Of a stretch of 64,000 bases of DNA, positions 1-13,600 are shown in pieces (within the stretch, counting starts at the first letter, position 1; each line of letters opens with the position of its first letter). The notes beneath the pieces were generated by a model. The model made no database searches and was not told the DNA's origin. It was given only the letters and a program-made list of their open reading frames with translations. Both the position numbers and the translations under genes were made by a program. The DNA is from Hymenolepis diminuta (lineage: Eukaryota; Platyhelminthes; Cestoda; Cyclophyllidea; Hymenolepididae). Where the stretch lies: the NCBI GenBank assembly GCA_900708905.1, contig CAADRB010000015.1:1322040-1386039 (forward strand), read 5' to 3'.

Positions 1-3000
1 CTCGTGTAATCGTTTCACATTAACCGATCTCCTCCCCATCCCTCTACAGTCAGTCCAGTGATGTAAAAGATGGTGGTAAAACATTTGCAGCATACTTGCT
101 GCATAAATTAGCTACCGCTAGTTAAGAGAAATTAATTGGATTTCATTCGACAAATGGTTACCACATAACTAGACTACTTTTAATTTAACAGCAGAAATCA
201 ATTGTTTGCAATGCAGTTGGTGACCTGATTACTGGAAAAAGGTATTTTAAGAAAAGAATCCAAGTTCATTCTGGTGAGGCTAAAAACTTCTGTACGGATA
301 AAAGACTGAAAAAAATTGAGAACCGCCTAATCATCTAATTAAGAGAACTGAAAACGGAGTTACGCTAAAAAATAAGGGATGAAATGCAGACGGGAGTCAA
401 ATAACAGAGTACTATACTTAAAACAATACATTTAATTATACTTCCTTTAAGCGAAAACGTTTTTTTATTGACAATTGTCCAACAATGTCCGCTATCATTT
501 GTCTCCCAAATTCTGCATTGAAATTTAAAAAAGCCAGTGTGAAATAAATAAATAATACAATCTTTCCAAGCCTGTCAAGAGAGGTGTTAACAATGCTTAA
601 CTTGGGTGAAAGAAATCTCGATGTCAATTTTAAAATAAACTCAAACTCTACCACCAATCTTATTAACTATAAACACCCAGCGAGATTGATCATGCATACC
701 ATTAAATGAGCACGACATCCGACTAGGCAAAAGAATGTAATAATATAGTAAATCACTATCCTAATATATTTTACATCTTTCTGATTTCCTACTCATGAAG
801 TGTTACACGATTAGATAAGGCTTTTTTATCCTGTCTTACATCCAGAACAGAGAGAAACTCCTCTTTGGTTGTTTTTCTGTTAAAATTATGTGAAATGAAC
901 CCTCTCGAAGGCGGTCTCTTTGTATCTTACTTGAATAAATGCATTCAGGCACTTCCCACACTGACTTTGAGAACAATGAGACTGGCAAATTAGCGGTGTG
1001 CTGTACTAACGATCCCAGACTAGAAGCTTACTACTGAAGGCATCCAAGAAGCAGTAGAAAGTTCTAATTTTGTGTTACGATTTTTGTTTAAATAAATGTA
1101 AACCCTCCAAAGTGGCGTCATTAACAATGATGTAAAATTGATAAATTAAGTAACAGAAAAATTGAAAATAAATATAAAGGTATTAGATAAGAAAGCCCGT
1201 GGTATTACATGTTAAAGAAAAATTAATGAAAATCATTTGACCTTGAAATCAAGAAATATTTTACCAATCAAATACAAAATAAACATATTCAACCAATAAA
1301 ATGTTACATATTCCACAGTTCCAAATACATTAAATCCTTGTTAAGTGGGACTCAAGAGTCTTTCATAAGAAAATCTATATATCAATCAACTGATAGATTA
1401 TAATGTCGTTAGATTTCATGAACAGACAATCTTTTAGCTGGCAGGTGCCTGTAACAGACATAGGAGCGGACAAGCACACGCTCATTTCGTAATCAAACTG
1501 TCTGTTAAGGCGGGGAGGAGAAAAAAATCAAATTGAAAAATCGCTATCGATATCAGAGTCAAATTATCTCACAAGGTAATAGAAAGAGGAAAAAATATTT
1601 CTCACGAGATAACTTCGTTACTTAAGAGCTGCATTTCCATATTACCCTAGAATTCTTACTAGCAAGTGTGATTATTTAATTATAAGAAATACAAAGGAGT
1701 GTTATATAAAAATATGGTCCGTGGGTATGAAGCATTACTGATGAGAGCAAATAGATTTAATTTCCCACAACGACAATCAGATAGTAGACATCGCTCTAGC
1801 GATTAGCCAATGCGTTTCTGATTATCTGACGTTTCTCACGAAAGTAATAAGCCTTTTTTCCTTTAACCATAGACGAAGAATAATCGGACTCCAAATTCTA
1901 TTCAATCATTAAATTTCGTCTTTCTAATCATAACCCTAAGCTAAGAATGGGGCAACAAGAGGTAAACATTGGTTAAACAACACTAACCTGTATGAAAGCT
2001 CTCCAGATATAACAGAATAATTTTTTCAACAAGGATTTTTAACGGAAAGAAACCACCACTACAATCTAGGCTACCTTTGCTTTACTGTCAAGTGCTCACC
2101 AGGGTATACTGTGACTGCAGTTATTCAGACACGGAAGAATAAAGACCTATCACTCAATCGAGAAAGGATAACTACAGTGGTGAGATTTTATTCCATGACT
2201 TGATCAAGGAAGTGAACGAAAAACCCAGTGCCGGAGGAACGAATTCCGTTTCAATAGAATAACATGAATTCTGTTGCTGACATGGAACAAATTCAAATCA
2301 TTATCTATCAAACAGTGAAGAGAGCGCTGAATCTGCATTATTTAGTCATTCACCTAGTAATAATTAAATTTTTTTGTTGGCGTAGCGCTGGCATCTACCA
2401 GACAAACCTGTTGGCATAGGTTAGAAGGTCAGCAATAAACCTTTTGTGATTTAAATATCGCGTTCTTTGGTATGAGCTGTAAACGACCGAAAAAAAGTTT
2501 CTCAATCACAGATACCGTTTGTCTAGTGTAAATGATGGAAAATACTTTGAAAGATGACTCTATGCTTTTCCATAATTACTCTTTATTTGCATTTCCTATG
2601 AAAATATTTCGGTTTTTCGTCCACGAAATCGCGGTGACGTCTTTATAGTCCTATGATCCAAAATCCCTACTGTCACATCTTTCTATAACCGCCCGTCTCA
2701 TCACAAGTACACATACACTCATTTCTCCATGCGCGCCCTTGTCCAAGTGACTCATACACTGTCTTAGTATTTCCACACGCACACACATGGGCAGACACAA
2801 GCTTGTCATTCACCGGCTCCTACGCTTTCCTGAGTTCCCTCTACCTCATTTCCCTTACTTGCTTGAATTCCCCTCGTGGTTTATTCAATACACGTTGGCC
2901 TAAGCAACCCTTCGTGCTCCACTTTTTGGAACTGTTGTTTGCTGTTGTTAGCGGCCAGTCATTAGTTGTTGCTCCAACACCAATAGTTTCCTTTTCATCA

Positions 3001-3191
3001 ATTATCTTTCATTCCAAAATGTTGAAATTAGTTTAAATATTAAGCCGTGCGTTGTTACTGCATTATAAATTCACTAGCATCATTTTCATCCAATACAAGC
3101 TTAAATAAAACATAACTGAAATGAAATACTATTCAAATACGCAATAAGGCTTAAACATAAATAAAGTTCAAGTCATGAGTGCTCGACTAAC
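1..3191 (-). other. Presumed PDE4 intron, no exon recognised
   Basis: This AT-rich stretch lies 3' of the last visible PDE4 exon. I searched the minus strand for the exon that should follow UCR2 and for catalytic-domain blocks, and recognised none. It is therefore most likely intron, with the catalytic exons to the left of the window. A diverged dispersed repeat occupies about 2690-2975. Confidence 0.5.
2690..2975. repeat. Dispersed repeat family R2, copy 1
   Basis: A pyrimidine-rich segment aligned by eye with 57240-57475. Shared landmarks in the same order are an ACACA-rich run, 'gacttgtcaatcaccggc' at the second copy versus 'gcttgtcattcaccggct' here, then a 'ggcctaa/ggtctaa' block and a 'ttgttagc...agtcat' block. 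The 77-codon ORF inside is a by-product of the pyrimidine bias. Confidence 0.55.
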
Positions 3192-3285
3192 CCATGAAGG
3201 TTTTAGAGATATACTCGGAGATTTGATTTCGGCCTTTGTCGGAGTTACCAAAGTTGCCGAGTTTTTGACTTAGCAGACGTTTGAA
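3192..3285 (-). CDS. PDE4: cAMP-specific phosphodiesterase PDE4, exon 4 (UCR2 second half)
   Basis: A 94-nt exon read on the minus strand, preceded by a pyrimidine-rich acceptor ending TTTAG and followed by donor GTTAGT. It encodes residues 302-332 of the reconstructed protein: FKRLLSQKLGNFG, then the diagnostic GRNQISEYISKTFM. In other animals this block reads FKRMLNREL...SGNQ(V/I)SE(Y/F)ISNTF, the part of UCR2 that folds over the catalytic pocket. The incoming phase is 0, matching the end of exon 3, and one base of the next codon is left over. The middle (SQKLGNFGNSDKG) is unusually diverged for a segment that is nearly invariant elsewhere. Tyr326 sits at the site that is Phe in primate PDE4D and Tyr in most other animals. 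The following exon was not found. Confidence 0.9.
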
Positions 3286-6068
3286 CTAAATGGAAGAAAA
3301 AACTGAGATAATTAGACAAAATCCAAAAATTTAGATAATCATGAAACATGTATTGGGTAACTGTACTAGAGATATGTATTTGTTAAATAAGAATCGATCA
3401 AAGACTGAGTAAGCACACGATAATAGGAATTTTAAAACATAGAAGATTCATGACAATAGATATGGGAGAACCGCAGGGAGAACGCTTTTACTCATTTAAA
3501 CCACATTTTATATACCATAAATATAAAGGCAGGGTGAATAAGCCATGGAACTCATTCACTTACGTGGGTAGCTAGGTTACATACGCATATATATATATTT
3601 TTTTCATTTAGAGCGATGTATCATAGAAAAACAGCTACCGTTCAAAACTGGGTGCTGTATTTCTAAGAAATGGAGTGGCGTCAACACCCACAATATTTTA
3701 AACCTGTTTAATCTGAAGTTAAAATAATTTGAACCGAGAAGTACGAATGCATACCTATTCTCTTGAAAGCCGGCATGTAGTTAGGCTTCAGCTAGATGGA
3801 GGCTGATGGGGATCTTAAAGATAAAGGAGTACTAATCGCAACTCGTCCCCTGTAAAAATCTTCCTTTTTGAAGACCAAAACCTTTCAGTTGTACTTTGCC
3901 TTACTTTTCAATACGTATAAGTTGTGCACACTCTCACAATAATCGGGTTTTTTAATTCTACATAATGGCCATCTCTATTGGTATTTTATTTATTTTTTAA
4001 TAACTCGCCAATTACTAATCTCGGTGCCATAAGAAATGCGTAATGACTCTTTGGGTTAGCGCTGTGTCAACAGTGTAGGCTGTTGGAGATATTAGACCAC
4101 GGACAATAAATTTCACGATAAGTTAAAGTCAACTTCATTATATAGACTAGACTTGAACAAAACGAAGCTGAAATTTACTGTTTTCTTATTTTATCCTTTA
4201 TTTTCATCTTATTTTGAAACTAAAAGTTCCGTAAAGAACTGGAGGTACGACCGCTAACATCATCTCCCGATTTAACTCAGTTTTAATTTCCTGCCTACTG
4301 AGATTCACTTTGTTATGGCCTATCCTTTCTCTCCTTTAGTACCTCTTTGAACTGCCCCAGTTATTGAGTTTCTCATATTCATATAACTTATTCAATTTTC
4401 GGTCTCTGTATTTGTAATGGTGAATTTCTTAGAACCTTGGAAAAACACTGGCATAGTATACTTCCTTAATCCAACGCTCACTACTCAACTATAGATGTCA
4501 GATACTATCCAACACCAGATATAAAGTGAGTATTGTCTACGACATATCAGCTTTCTCTATTTGAATCAATTATTTGACGTAGTAAGAACAGCTAAAATAA
4601 CAATTAACTAGATAAATTATCATTTTTCTTATAGCAAAAAAATGCCAAACAGGATGAACTGCTAAATATAAATTTCAATTTAAACCTTCAATAAACCAGC
4701 ATTTGGTATCTGAGACATACTGTATACCGGGATGGAATTCAATCAAATGTAATTCAACGGTTAAAATTAATGTCAGTGCTTAATCGACACAAAGCCCATT
4801 AAACGCAGGGCCAAGATTTATCCAGCAATTCAGAACTGTTCTTGGACACATTATTTAAAAATCTCATAGACATATTAGATGCAACACAATACAAAGTACA
4901 ACGACTCGTTTTCATGCATAACCAAGATCCGTTTTATTACCAAAATTGAATATAAATACTGTATTACAAAATATCTTAAAGTGAGAAAGTGCTTAAAGAC
5001 ACTTACATTGACTCTTGGAGTTCAATTATTCCGCGCTAGTCATTAGTTGTCCAAAATAACAATAAATAAGAGATCCTCAATCATGGATAGTTATTATCTA
5101 GAGTTTATAATACCATTTCTTATGTAAATTAGAGGCAAAATTAGATCTTTTCTTTAATGCTACTTGGGATTCAGAAAGGGCAGCGGCAAACCGATCCAAA
5201 AAGTATGAAACGGAAAGAGATCAAGATGGCAATAAAGTCAGAGTATCAAGATTCCTACTTTGTATGAATTATGGAACCTTTGAGTCGTTCGTATTCTAAT
5301 AAAGAATATAATTCACTTTGTGGCATAATAACGTTCAAATTTCACACACAGTCTCCATATCCATAGATGGGGTTATATCCAATATATTCATTATTTGCTG
5401 ATTAGTTAGTTTAGTTCGGTGATTGGTAATGCCACCTCGATTTATTTGTTACGCTCAAAAACAGCAGATGAGACTAGCAACATAACCGAATTGATTAGGG
5501 TTTACCTTTAGCGAAATCTCGATACTGTCTCTATTGACACCGCGCCAAAACCACTACTGTCCAGGTTTTCCACTTCCTATCTATTGAGCTTCACAATGTG
5601 TTTCGCTTATGGACCATCTTTTTTTACTTTTCGAGTCGTCGCGGTTATCCCATTTCTGTTTCTCATATCTGCACCACTTCCTCCACTTTAGTACTTTCGA
5701 TGTTTTCCCTTAATAACAATATCCGACAAAAGTTCAGAATCAGTTTCATTTTATCCCAGTTCTGTTATTGGATACGGGATTTGCATAAAATGGTTCAATA
5801 TATTGGGATATAAGAATGAAAAAAATGTTGAGAAACGCTTTTCCGGTTCATGTATAAACGACACTAATTTATTCTCTAAATCAAGTATAAAATGCTGCAA
5901 AACACGAAGCCAGTTTAAGCGAGAGTTGAGGTGACTGTGCCTTCATAAACTGAACGGGGAAAGCCAGCCTCAGGTTGGTGGATCAGTTGACCTTTTGAGG
6001 TGAATTAAAATGCAAGGGGAGGAGGGAGGTGAATTTGGCTGTTAGAACATGCACAAGCGGCAACTCAC
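3286..6068 (-). other. PDE4 intron 3
   Basis: A 2783-nt intron bounded by donor GTGAGT at 6068 and the acceptor ending at 3286. I see no additional coding exon. The pyrimidine-rich segment at about 5520-5760 resembles the low-complexity part of other dispersed repeats here, but no clear copy boundary is visible. Confidence 0.8.
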
Positions 6069-6181
6069 CTTTGTGGTCGCCATATCTGATACTGGCCGTT
6101 TGGTTTGAATATTCTCTAGCTGGGCCAGACACCATTCCAACTCTTTTTTTGTTGCATCCGCGAGTGATTCATAGGTTTCAA
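6069..6181 (-). CDS. PDE4: cAMP-specific phosphodiesterase PDE4, exon 3 (UCR2 first half)
   Basis: A 113-nt exon on the minus strand between acceptor TATAG and donor AAG/GTGAGT. It supplies residues 264-301: V, ETYESLADATKKELEWCL, AQLENIQTKRPVSDMATTK. This matches the start of UCR2 in PDE4/dunce, EEAY..LA..T.EELDWCL.QLETIQ...SVSDMAS.K, at nearly every signature position, including the EL-WCL-QLE-IQT core and the VSDMA turn. UCR2 binds UCR1 and restrains the catalytic domain. Two bases at the exon start complete the split codon left by exon 2 (G/TT, Val), and it ends on a codon boundary. This is the strongest single identification in the window. Confidence 0.96.
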
Positions 6182-7557
6182 CTATAAAAAAGAAGGGGGA
6201 ATGAATTTGTATAAACAAATCTGTTATCGATTTTGCGAAATGTCATTACGATAAAAGCAAATGATTCAAATTTACATTTGTGTGACTAGACTGCGAGGGC
6301 TATAACAGTTCCATATGTTTTTGAAAATATATCGGCGGGCATTCAACGATAAGAACACTTTGATGTTAAATATCAGTTAATGAATGAATATTTCACTGGA
6401 GGAGTGTATTTATACGCAAAAATTGCTAGGTAGGCATACCGTAATTTTATGGTAATACTTACGTAGGCTTTCAATGAATTTAAAATTAGAATGGATAAGA
6501 TCTTTAGACTTTAATGTTTTGCACATTACGAACTATGATTAATTTCTAGGATATTTAGAATGGTATTGTAACATCAGTTCTATAATGATTATCCTAGATG
6601 TTTGGAATAAACATCTTCGATACCACGAGTAGAATTCATAAAATTATGTGAAGAAAATGCATTCATTACAATCCAAATTTTATCCCGCTGTTCTTTTGTG
6701 ACCATGTTTCGAAATGAAATCTCACCGCTGCTAGACTACTAGTTAACCAAGCAAAGCCAAATATTCTGCACTTCTATAATAGTGAAGTCGATTTGAGTTG
6801 TACGTTCTCCGTCCTCTTCCTACTGCGCCTGAGCATAGCATACAAAACAATATCACATGGGTCGCCAAGATTATATTAATGATTACATATCGTCATTTCA
6901 GAGTGTCATGTGCTATATAAGACGATTTATCTCAGTTATTTTGAAGTTAAACTTGAGTAAACACAAATGAGTTCTGTTAATTTAAAAGCATCTTGGATAG
7001 TATCAGTTAGTGATTATTGGCTATTTGAAGAAAAGAATTCCTGAGATTACCTGATTCGACTATTTAAGTTGACTATATGGGCAAGAAGTTCTGGACACCG
7101 TGAATATGAATTCACTTAGGAACGTAGAGATCGAAACCTAAAGTGTGAACTTAAGAATACGATGAGGTGTACTATACACCATAAGCAAAGAGGAGAACCT
7201 GATGAATCTGAAATTCAGATGTGGGAAAATGCTTCAATGTCCTGGAATTGTTTTCTACCTCCTGTCTATCTCTTCCTACCTAATAAAATTATTTTACAGT
7301 TTCACATGTTTAGATGCTTTCTCAAGGAATAATAATCATAATCATTTACCTGGTCTGGTATAATAATTATATTTTGATCATAAATTATTTTGATTTTCCT
7401 AGTGAAGCAAATAAAAACGGATTGCTAATTAATTTCTTAAAATAAGGGCATATATGACCCAAATAAACACTTTTATAAAGAAGGAGAAACTAATAACATA
7501 TTTAACTAAATTTCTACTTACACTTTCTCTTTCTTTGAAATGAAAAAAGCGACTCAC
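6182..7557 (-). other. PDE4 intron 2
   Basis: A 1376-nt intron from donor GTGAGT at 7557 to acceptor TATAG at 6182. It contains a copy of dispersed repeat R4 (about 7086-7328) and no recognisable exon. Confidence 0.8.
7086..7328 (+). repeat. Dispersed repeat family R4, copy 1
   Basis: This copy aligns by eye with 11261-11484 and more weakly with 19911-20148. It starts with 'ctggacaccgtgaatatgaa' (the second copy has 'ctagacatcgagaatgtgaa') and runs through a pyrimidine-rich middle. It ends with a conserved tail, 'catgtttagatgctt' here and 'catgttcagatgctt' in copy 2. The shared ends suggest a short non-autonomous element of about 230 bp, now strongly degraded. I saw no ORF or terminal inverted repeat. 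Confidence 0.5.
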
Positions 7558-7619
7558 CAGATTCGGGGTAAGAAAGATCCTTATCGCCACCTGACGTTCG
7601 AGAACTTTCCGAATCGGCA
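7558..7619 (-). CDS. PDE4: cAMP-specific phosphodiesterase PDE4, exon 2 (UCR1-UCR2 linker)
   Basis: A 62-nt exon between acceptor TTTTTGTCCTATTTAAG and donor CTG/GTGAGT. Its first base completes the Thr codon split at the end of exon 1 (AC/T). It then encodes ADSESSRTSGGDKDLSYPES and leaves one base that joins exon 3 as Val. The sequence is hydrophilic and not conserved, as expected for the variable linker between UCR1 and UCR2 in PDE4/dunce. The support is positional: both phases fit, both splice sites are good, and it lies between two identified exons on the same strand. The two other frames are either closed by a stop or out of phase with the flanking exons. Confidence 0.75.
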
Positions 7620-10600
7620 CTTAAATAGGACAAAAATTTATATTTAAAATATTTATAACTTATTTAATGTGATAATATAATTCATAAACTCTGCAATCTC
7701 AATATAATGAAGTAAAATGAATTGAAGTTGCAAGACCGCCCAAAATAATTAAATAACCGATCACTGAATTTTGCGGACAGAAATTCGTTCAGTAATCCAG
7801 AGAACCGATTACAGTAGTTGAACGTTGGAACGTAATCTACCCACCAAGTAAATATTATACAACTCGAATCCAAAATTGTATTAATTTCCTGATACCTTGA
7901 TTTTACTCTCAACATCTTTTCAATACTGCCTCTTTTATGATTTGTCGGACGTCCTGCTTACCGATTTTATTTGCTTTCCCATAATGAAAAATTGCAAGAT
8001 TAATTTGCCTTATAATACAACATTATGAGACGAAAAGCTAAAGAGTTTAGCCATTTCTCTGACAAATTATGTAAACCGTTTTTTTTAACAATTAACAAAG
8101 CATTCACACGAATTTAACAAATTGTCTCTAATTTTGAGTTGTCGAAATTTTCGCAAATTCTCGTTTCGATGTTTGACACTCAAGTTTTCCTAAACGTTCT
8201 TTTCATTCACAAAACAAAAAATAACGAGCAATCAGATGTTTGACCATTTTAGACTCTATGTTGTGTGAATTCTGTTCTCCTATTTACAGAAAAATTATTA
8301 AAAATTCAGAATTAAACTAATTATATTTTTCCTGGATTTGGAACGATTGCATCATATTCCACGTGAATGACTTTTGGTTGTGATAAAATTACAAAATTCA
8401 ATTTTTATTTTTGATATAACTTTATTAAGTCAGCCATAAACTCTTTACTATTACAGATGCATAAACAATATATTTAATGGACTAGTTTCTAACTTATATC
8501 AATGAGTTATAAAAGTGCGAATATTCTATGTTATAAACTTATGCATCTCCCTGTTACCAAAATATCTGGAACTGGTACCGTGTGAAAAGTAGAGAAAATA
8601 TTCTCTGGTCAATCGTCTGCCGAGATTAGTGCCCATCGATGCGCATCCTGTGATGTAGGAGGTCAACTGTACTGATTAATTTTACTTAATGGTAGGGAGA
8701 GTGTAGGGAGAATGTGAGGTTTTTTTAGGAGGATCAAAAATCCCTTCTCCCTACCCCCTAATCCTAACAAGCTAGATATAGATGCAAATTATCTTTTATA
8801 AAAAAATGACATCTTGTAAGTTTCCACCCCAAGACCATTAAAAAGAAGCTCCAGGCGTAATCATGGTTCACAAGTGAAGGTCTTACAGACAATGGGACTC
8901 GAATCACAAATCAAAAGAAATCTTTGCTTCTTATAAGGTGAATTATTGTATTCTCCTTTTGTTTTTAATAACTCTTATTTGTGATACGAAATTTGGTGGA
9001 TCCTATTTTTGACAAACTTACATAACTGCAGAGCTCTGATTTCCATGACTAAATGCTATGAATTTGTTTTATTTCTCATAATTTATAGCAAGATTAGATG
9101 AGATATAAGATATTAAATATCCTCTAAAATTACAATAAAATATTTAAACTGCGCGTGTTTCTGTAAAAAGCTAGAAAAAACACTCCTACGAGAAAAAAGG
9201 ATGCTAAAATACCTCTTATAAAATAACTCTGAACAGTTACGAAATATCCAGCCCGAATAGAAAGTTAACAACAATTAAAAGAAATTAGCATAAAAGTAAT
9301 AACACTGAGTCAATAAATGAGAATATTTAATTCAATTTTTCAGCCATTTTCCACCTTGGTAGCCAAAGTATTTGAGAACATGCTTTACAAGAGCTGCTAA
9401 TAGTAACGGAGCTAAGTACAGATAATAATGAGAGCAAGTAGGAGTAGCTGTACGAGTGGGTGCGGCTGCGAAAACATGGAAATCGGATCGAACATTCTTT
9501 GTTGACCGCTGGGGTGGTCATTTGTGAACGGACGAATTTTAATATAAGCTTGACATTAGTCGTACAACGAATGTACTCATATACTTCAGTTTAAAATGGG
9601 ACACAGCAGAATCGTGAGAAATATTAAATGCTAAAATGGCTGTCAAGAAACAAATAACCCTCCTTTGACTTTAAGAAATCGACAGCTTTCAGAGTTGGTT
9701 TAAACAGAGCAAACTTCTCCGTTAAAATTTCTTCAGTGGAAACAATGAAATAGGGTTATGAGACCAGCCTTAAATTAAAATGTTTCATTTTTGACAGCCA
9801 GTAGCTCCTGTTTCATATTTATTTTATTTCAGTATTTTAAACCTATTTCCATGTAGTAACCTTGTGTTCAGTTGAGTAAAATAAATGAGATCATTTTTAA
9901 GTTTAAAAATGAGAATTCAACTCATTATGTTTACTAGAAAATATGATTATCATAATGTAAAATGTTTACATTTAGTTACCTCTGTCTCAGAGGAACGATG
10001 TAATCGGCTATTACGACTAAGTCATGCAGTTTAATAATTCCTTTGAAATTAAGAAGTACGGCCATATTTTTGCACTACAAACTAAAGGTGACTTTGTCCC
10101 TAACCCATATTTATCTATTATCTTAATTTGTTTACCAGTTTTTCCCACCTTAATTTCCTAAATATCTAATTTCACTTTATCTCACGCACAGGGCTGTTCA
10201 TCAATTGGTCTCCTACATTTTGAGTTTTACTCTTTATTAGCCACTTCTTTCTTTCTACTGTTTACAAGAGGGACGCATTCTCCCTTTTGTCTCCAGATCA
10301 AAACAACCTCTCGTCATCTCTGAATCTTCTATATTTTGTGGTCATGAACCCCTTAAAAGTGGAAAGGGTAGTTAATTAACAAGTTTTCAGTGTCCTACGT
10401 TGGTAAGAAAAATAGTATTGATTTCTTTGATTTAAAATCTCAAATGATGAAGCTAAGAATGTGTAAAGCTATATTTAATTTGTGATAATCCCTGAAAATG
10501 GTGGTAAAAAATGCCTGTTCACAGCTAAATCTGAAAGTGGTTCACATGCTTCTAAGCAGAAAAATGCTAAGCCCGAAAAACAGACACTAAAATCAGATAC

Positions 10601-13600
10601 CAAGCATAAGTGTGTAACCACAAAACGTTACAGTAATAATGGGCGTGACGAGATGCCCAGATACGCATTGATAAAGTATTTAAATTCTTCTCCCTCAACA
10701 GAAATGACGAGTCATTCAAGGGTGGAAAGTGCCCAAGTAGCGGTATATTTTTGCCTGGCAGCAGCGGTATTTAGTATTTTCTGCAGCATAGATTGAATCT
10801 GCGTATATATGAAGAAAAATTGTGTGCGTGCCCTAAAGGTAATATTTTTTGGAGTTAGATGGCTGGATTAAATGGAGAATTCGCTGGTTAGCCTAAAAGG
10901 GGACTTTTCGGCTTCTCCTTCCCTCTTTTACGACACATTTGCCTCCTGGGTGTTAGAAGATGTAGTGGGCATATAACAGAAGTGCACCTGAATAAACGAT
11001 CATCAATTATAAATCACGATTTTATACGTTTAATAAAACGAAAAGTCTTGATGTTTCACTGATTGATGACCAATCCCACTGGTTAATATTTATCAAAAAG
11101 GGAGATGTCTACGATGAAAGTTGAAAAATATACGTTCTACAAAGAGTGAGTTGTTGGCAGCACTATTTCACTAAAACCGCGTTAGCCCATATTACTGTGC
11201 AATCTTAACTATTAGAAAAATAATTACTGTGTTAATATAACCAATAATTTAAATAATCAAGTGATCAACATGCTCTAGACATCGAGAATGTGAATTCATT
11301 CAGAAACCCAGAGAAAAGAATCTTGATGCTGAAATTCAAAATAGAATTTCAGTGAATTGCCCATTCAGTTACTAACTCCAAAAGCCCGAGATCCTGGCTT
11401 TGCTTTCTGTATCTATAATAATCCTTTCCCTCAACCTCCTGTAGTATTTTTTACTGCTCTCCCATGTTCAGATGCTTCCCGCGAAAAATACATATTTCTG
11501 TTCTGATATAAGTAAAAAATTAAATAAAATTAACTACTGAATTTAAATTTTTGTCTTTTTTAAATAACCCTCTGGAAAAGAATACATTCTCCCTATTATT
11601 TATCCAATTATCAATCTTTGAAATTGATTGGAACAAAAATTAAACACGCTGATATAGTGAGTCGTTTTTTCTTTCTAAATAAGCACAATTTTATCGTTGA
11701 AAATTAGAGAGTACGAACGTGGCGTTTTTTCTCTCTTGTACGCTAATACTGAGAGTAGTTAAAACAACGGGAAAAAAATTGCGACTATAAATTTCAGCCA
11801 TAATTACCGTAATTAAATTCATTCTCCCGGCATGTGACGGGAATTAAATATGCTATAGCTTGCTTCTAAATTTGTTTATGTTATTGAAATTAAAATGTAC
11901 AATACAAAATCTTTACAAACAGCATCGTTGAATCCCAGCAAAATTTTGTGCTAATTGTTGAGCTGATTTACTTGTTTAAGACCGGATAGGAATAACTATA
12001 GGGCGATTGAGAAGTAAGTGTAAGTGTCTCCATACGCGCCAGGTTGTCGAAACACTATAAAATTCGGAAGCTAAGTGTTCGAGTGCAAAGTCCGCAAAAA
12101 GTCATTAAAGTTTGATGAACCGAAAGGCCGTCAAGAACTGTCTGACAAATTACACAAAGGGGTTCCGAACGATTTAAAATACCGTAGACAAACGCTTATT
12201 TCTAAATAAAATTTCAAACAAAATAACATTTTATTTGTTTTTTCTCGTAAAAGAAGAAAATATATAATTCTGAAAATAGTCACCTCAATTCGGATAGTAT
12301 AATCCGTTAACTCAAACGAAGTGACCGCATTGCCAATACCTACATCACCTAATCGAATGAACAACCAATCAACGCAAATCTATTTACGAGTACTATAAAA
12401 ATGACCTTAAAAACAACACACACTAATAGGTTACTTAAATTACACACAAATATGTAAAGATTATCCGATTACCTAACAAATACAGATCTTTTCATAGACA
12501 GGACTGCATTGCACGCAATTATCGACATTTATTGACAGCTAAATTGGATGAAAAATCTATTGATGGAAAAGAATCCTTTGAAATAACGGGGAATGTGTTG
12601 CACTACATGGTGGAAGCAAACAACTTAAGAGAAGAATGTAATAATGAGTTCGTATGTATCTCGATGGATTATTAAATTATCGTAACAAAATACTATGAAA
12701 TTTAAAACGCGATAAACCGTCAGTGATAACTCATAGTACACCCCTAAGCTAAACTCATTGCAAACTGCAATGCACCTGAAGGGGGACGCGTCTCTAGAGT
12801 CCTATTTTCAATTGATATTTGAGGAAGAGATTACTGACTTGAAGAGGGTCAAATAATAATCACTAGAACAGGTGATCCACTGAAAATAGCCTGTGAAATG
12901 CATATTTAATTAGAAGAAAATTAAATCAGAAAACGCGTGTGCAAATAGACCTAATCTAATCTAATCATGCTATCTTTCGATTTCCAATTTAGACCTGAAG
13001 GTACCGAGGAAAACGAATTATTATTAATGAAAGAAATTAAATAAATAAAAAGAAACTTTCACCGGTTTTAAGGGTAATATATTCCGATTGTCTGAATTGG
13101 GGTTTAAAAAAATCATAATAAAAGACCGCAGAGTTATAAGTTATTGCTAAAATTGGGGATTATTTTGTTGTGTAGAAATTTATGAGTAACCCATAACAAT
13201 TACCCGTGAAACGGATAAAATATGTCATTATTTTAATCATGAGAAAGCCTCAAAGCACATGAAACAGTAAATTAACACAATAAGAGATAAGGTGAGTTAG
13301 AGTTAAGCATAAGACTATAATTTCAGGATATTAAAAGGAGTCATATATGCTTTCAATTCTGAATTCGTAAAGATGATCGCTTTTCACTCAATGGGTATTT
13401 TACCACGTAAAGTTCGAATATTTCAGAGCTCGTCATTCTGGGATGTCCCCCTGTCCACGAGGTTCATAGAACATACATCTTGTTCATTTTAAGCAAAAAT
13501 GAATTTAGAAATTGAAACAACCATCTAAAATACTTTTCTTTTATAGATACGAGGGATTATGAAATGCTTGATTAATCGAACACTGTCAGTAGGATGCTAA

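Noticed and set aside
1..3191. Search for PDE4 catalytic exons
   Set aside because: No HD-type metal-binding motif, nor the exon following UCR2, was seen on the minus strand.
10482..10796. 104-codon plus-strand frame with a hydrophobic C-terminus, inside PDE4 intron 1
   Set aside because: It begins with a non-ATG codon, has no homologue I recognise and no splice support.
12131..12364. Minus-strand frame in PDE4 intron 1 with a coding-like start (GDVGIGNAVTSFELTD)
   Set aside because: The later half is AT-biased, the only donor-like site (GAG/GTGACT) is weak, and no acceptor was found. Not supportable as a PDE4 alternative exon.
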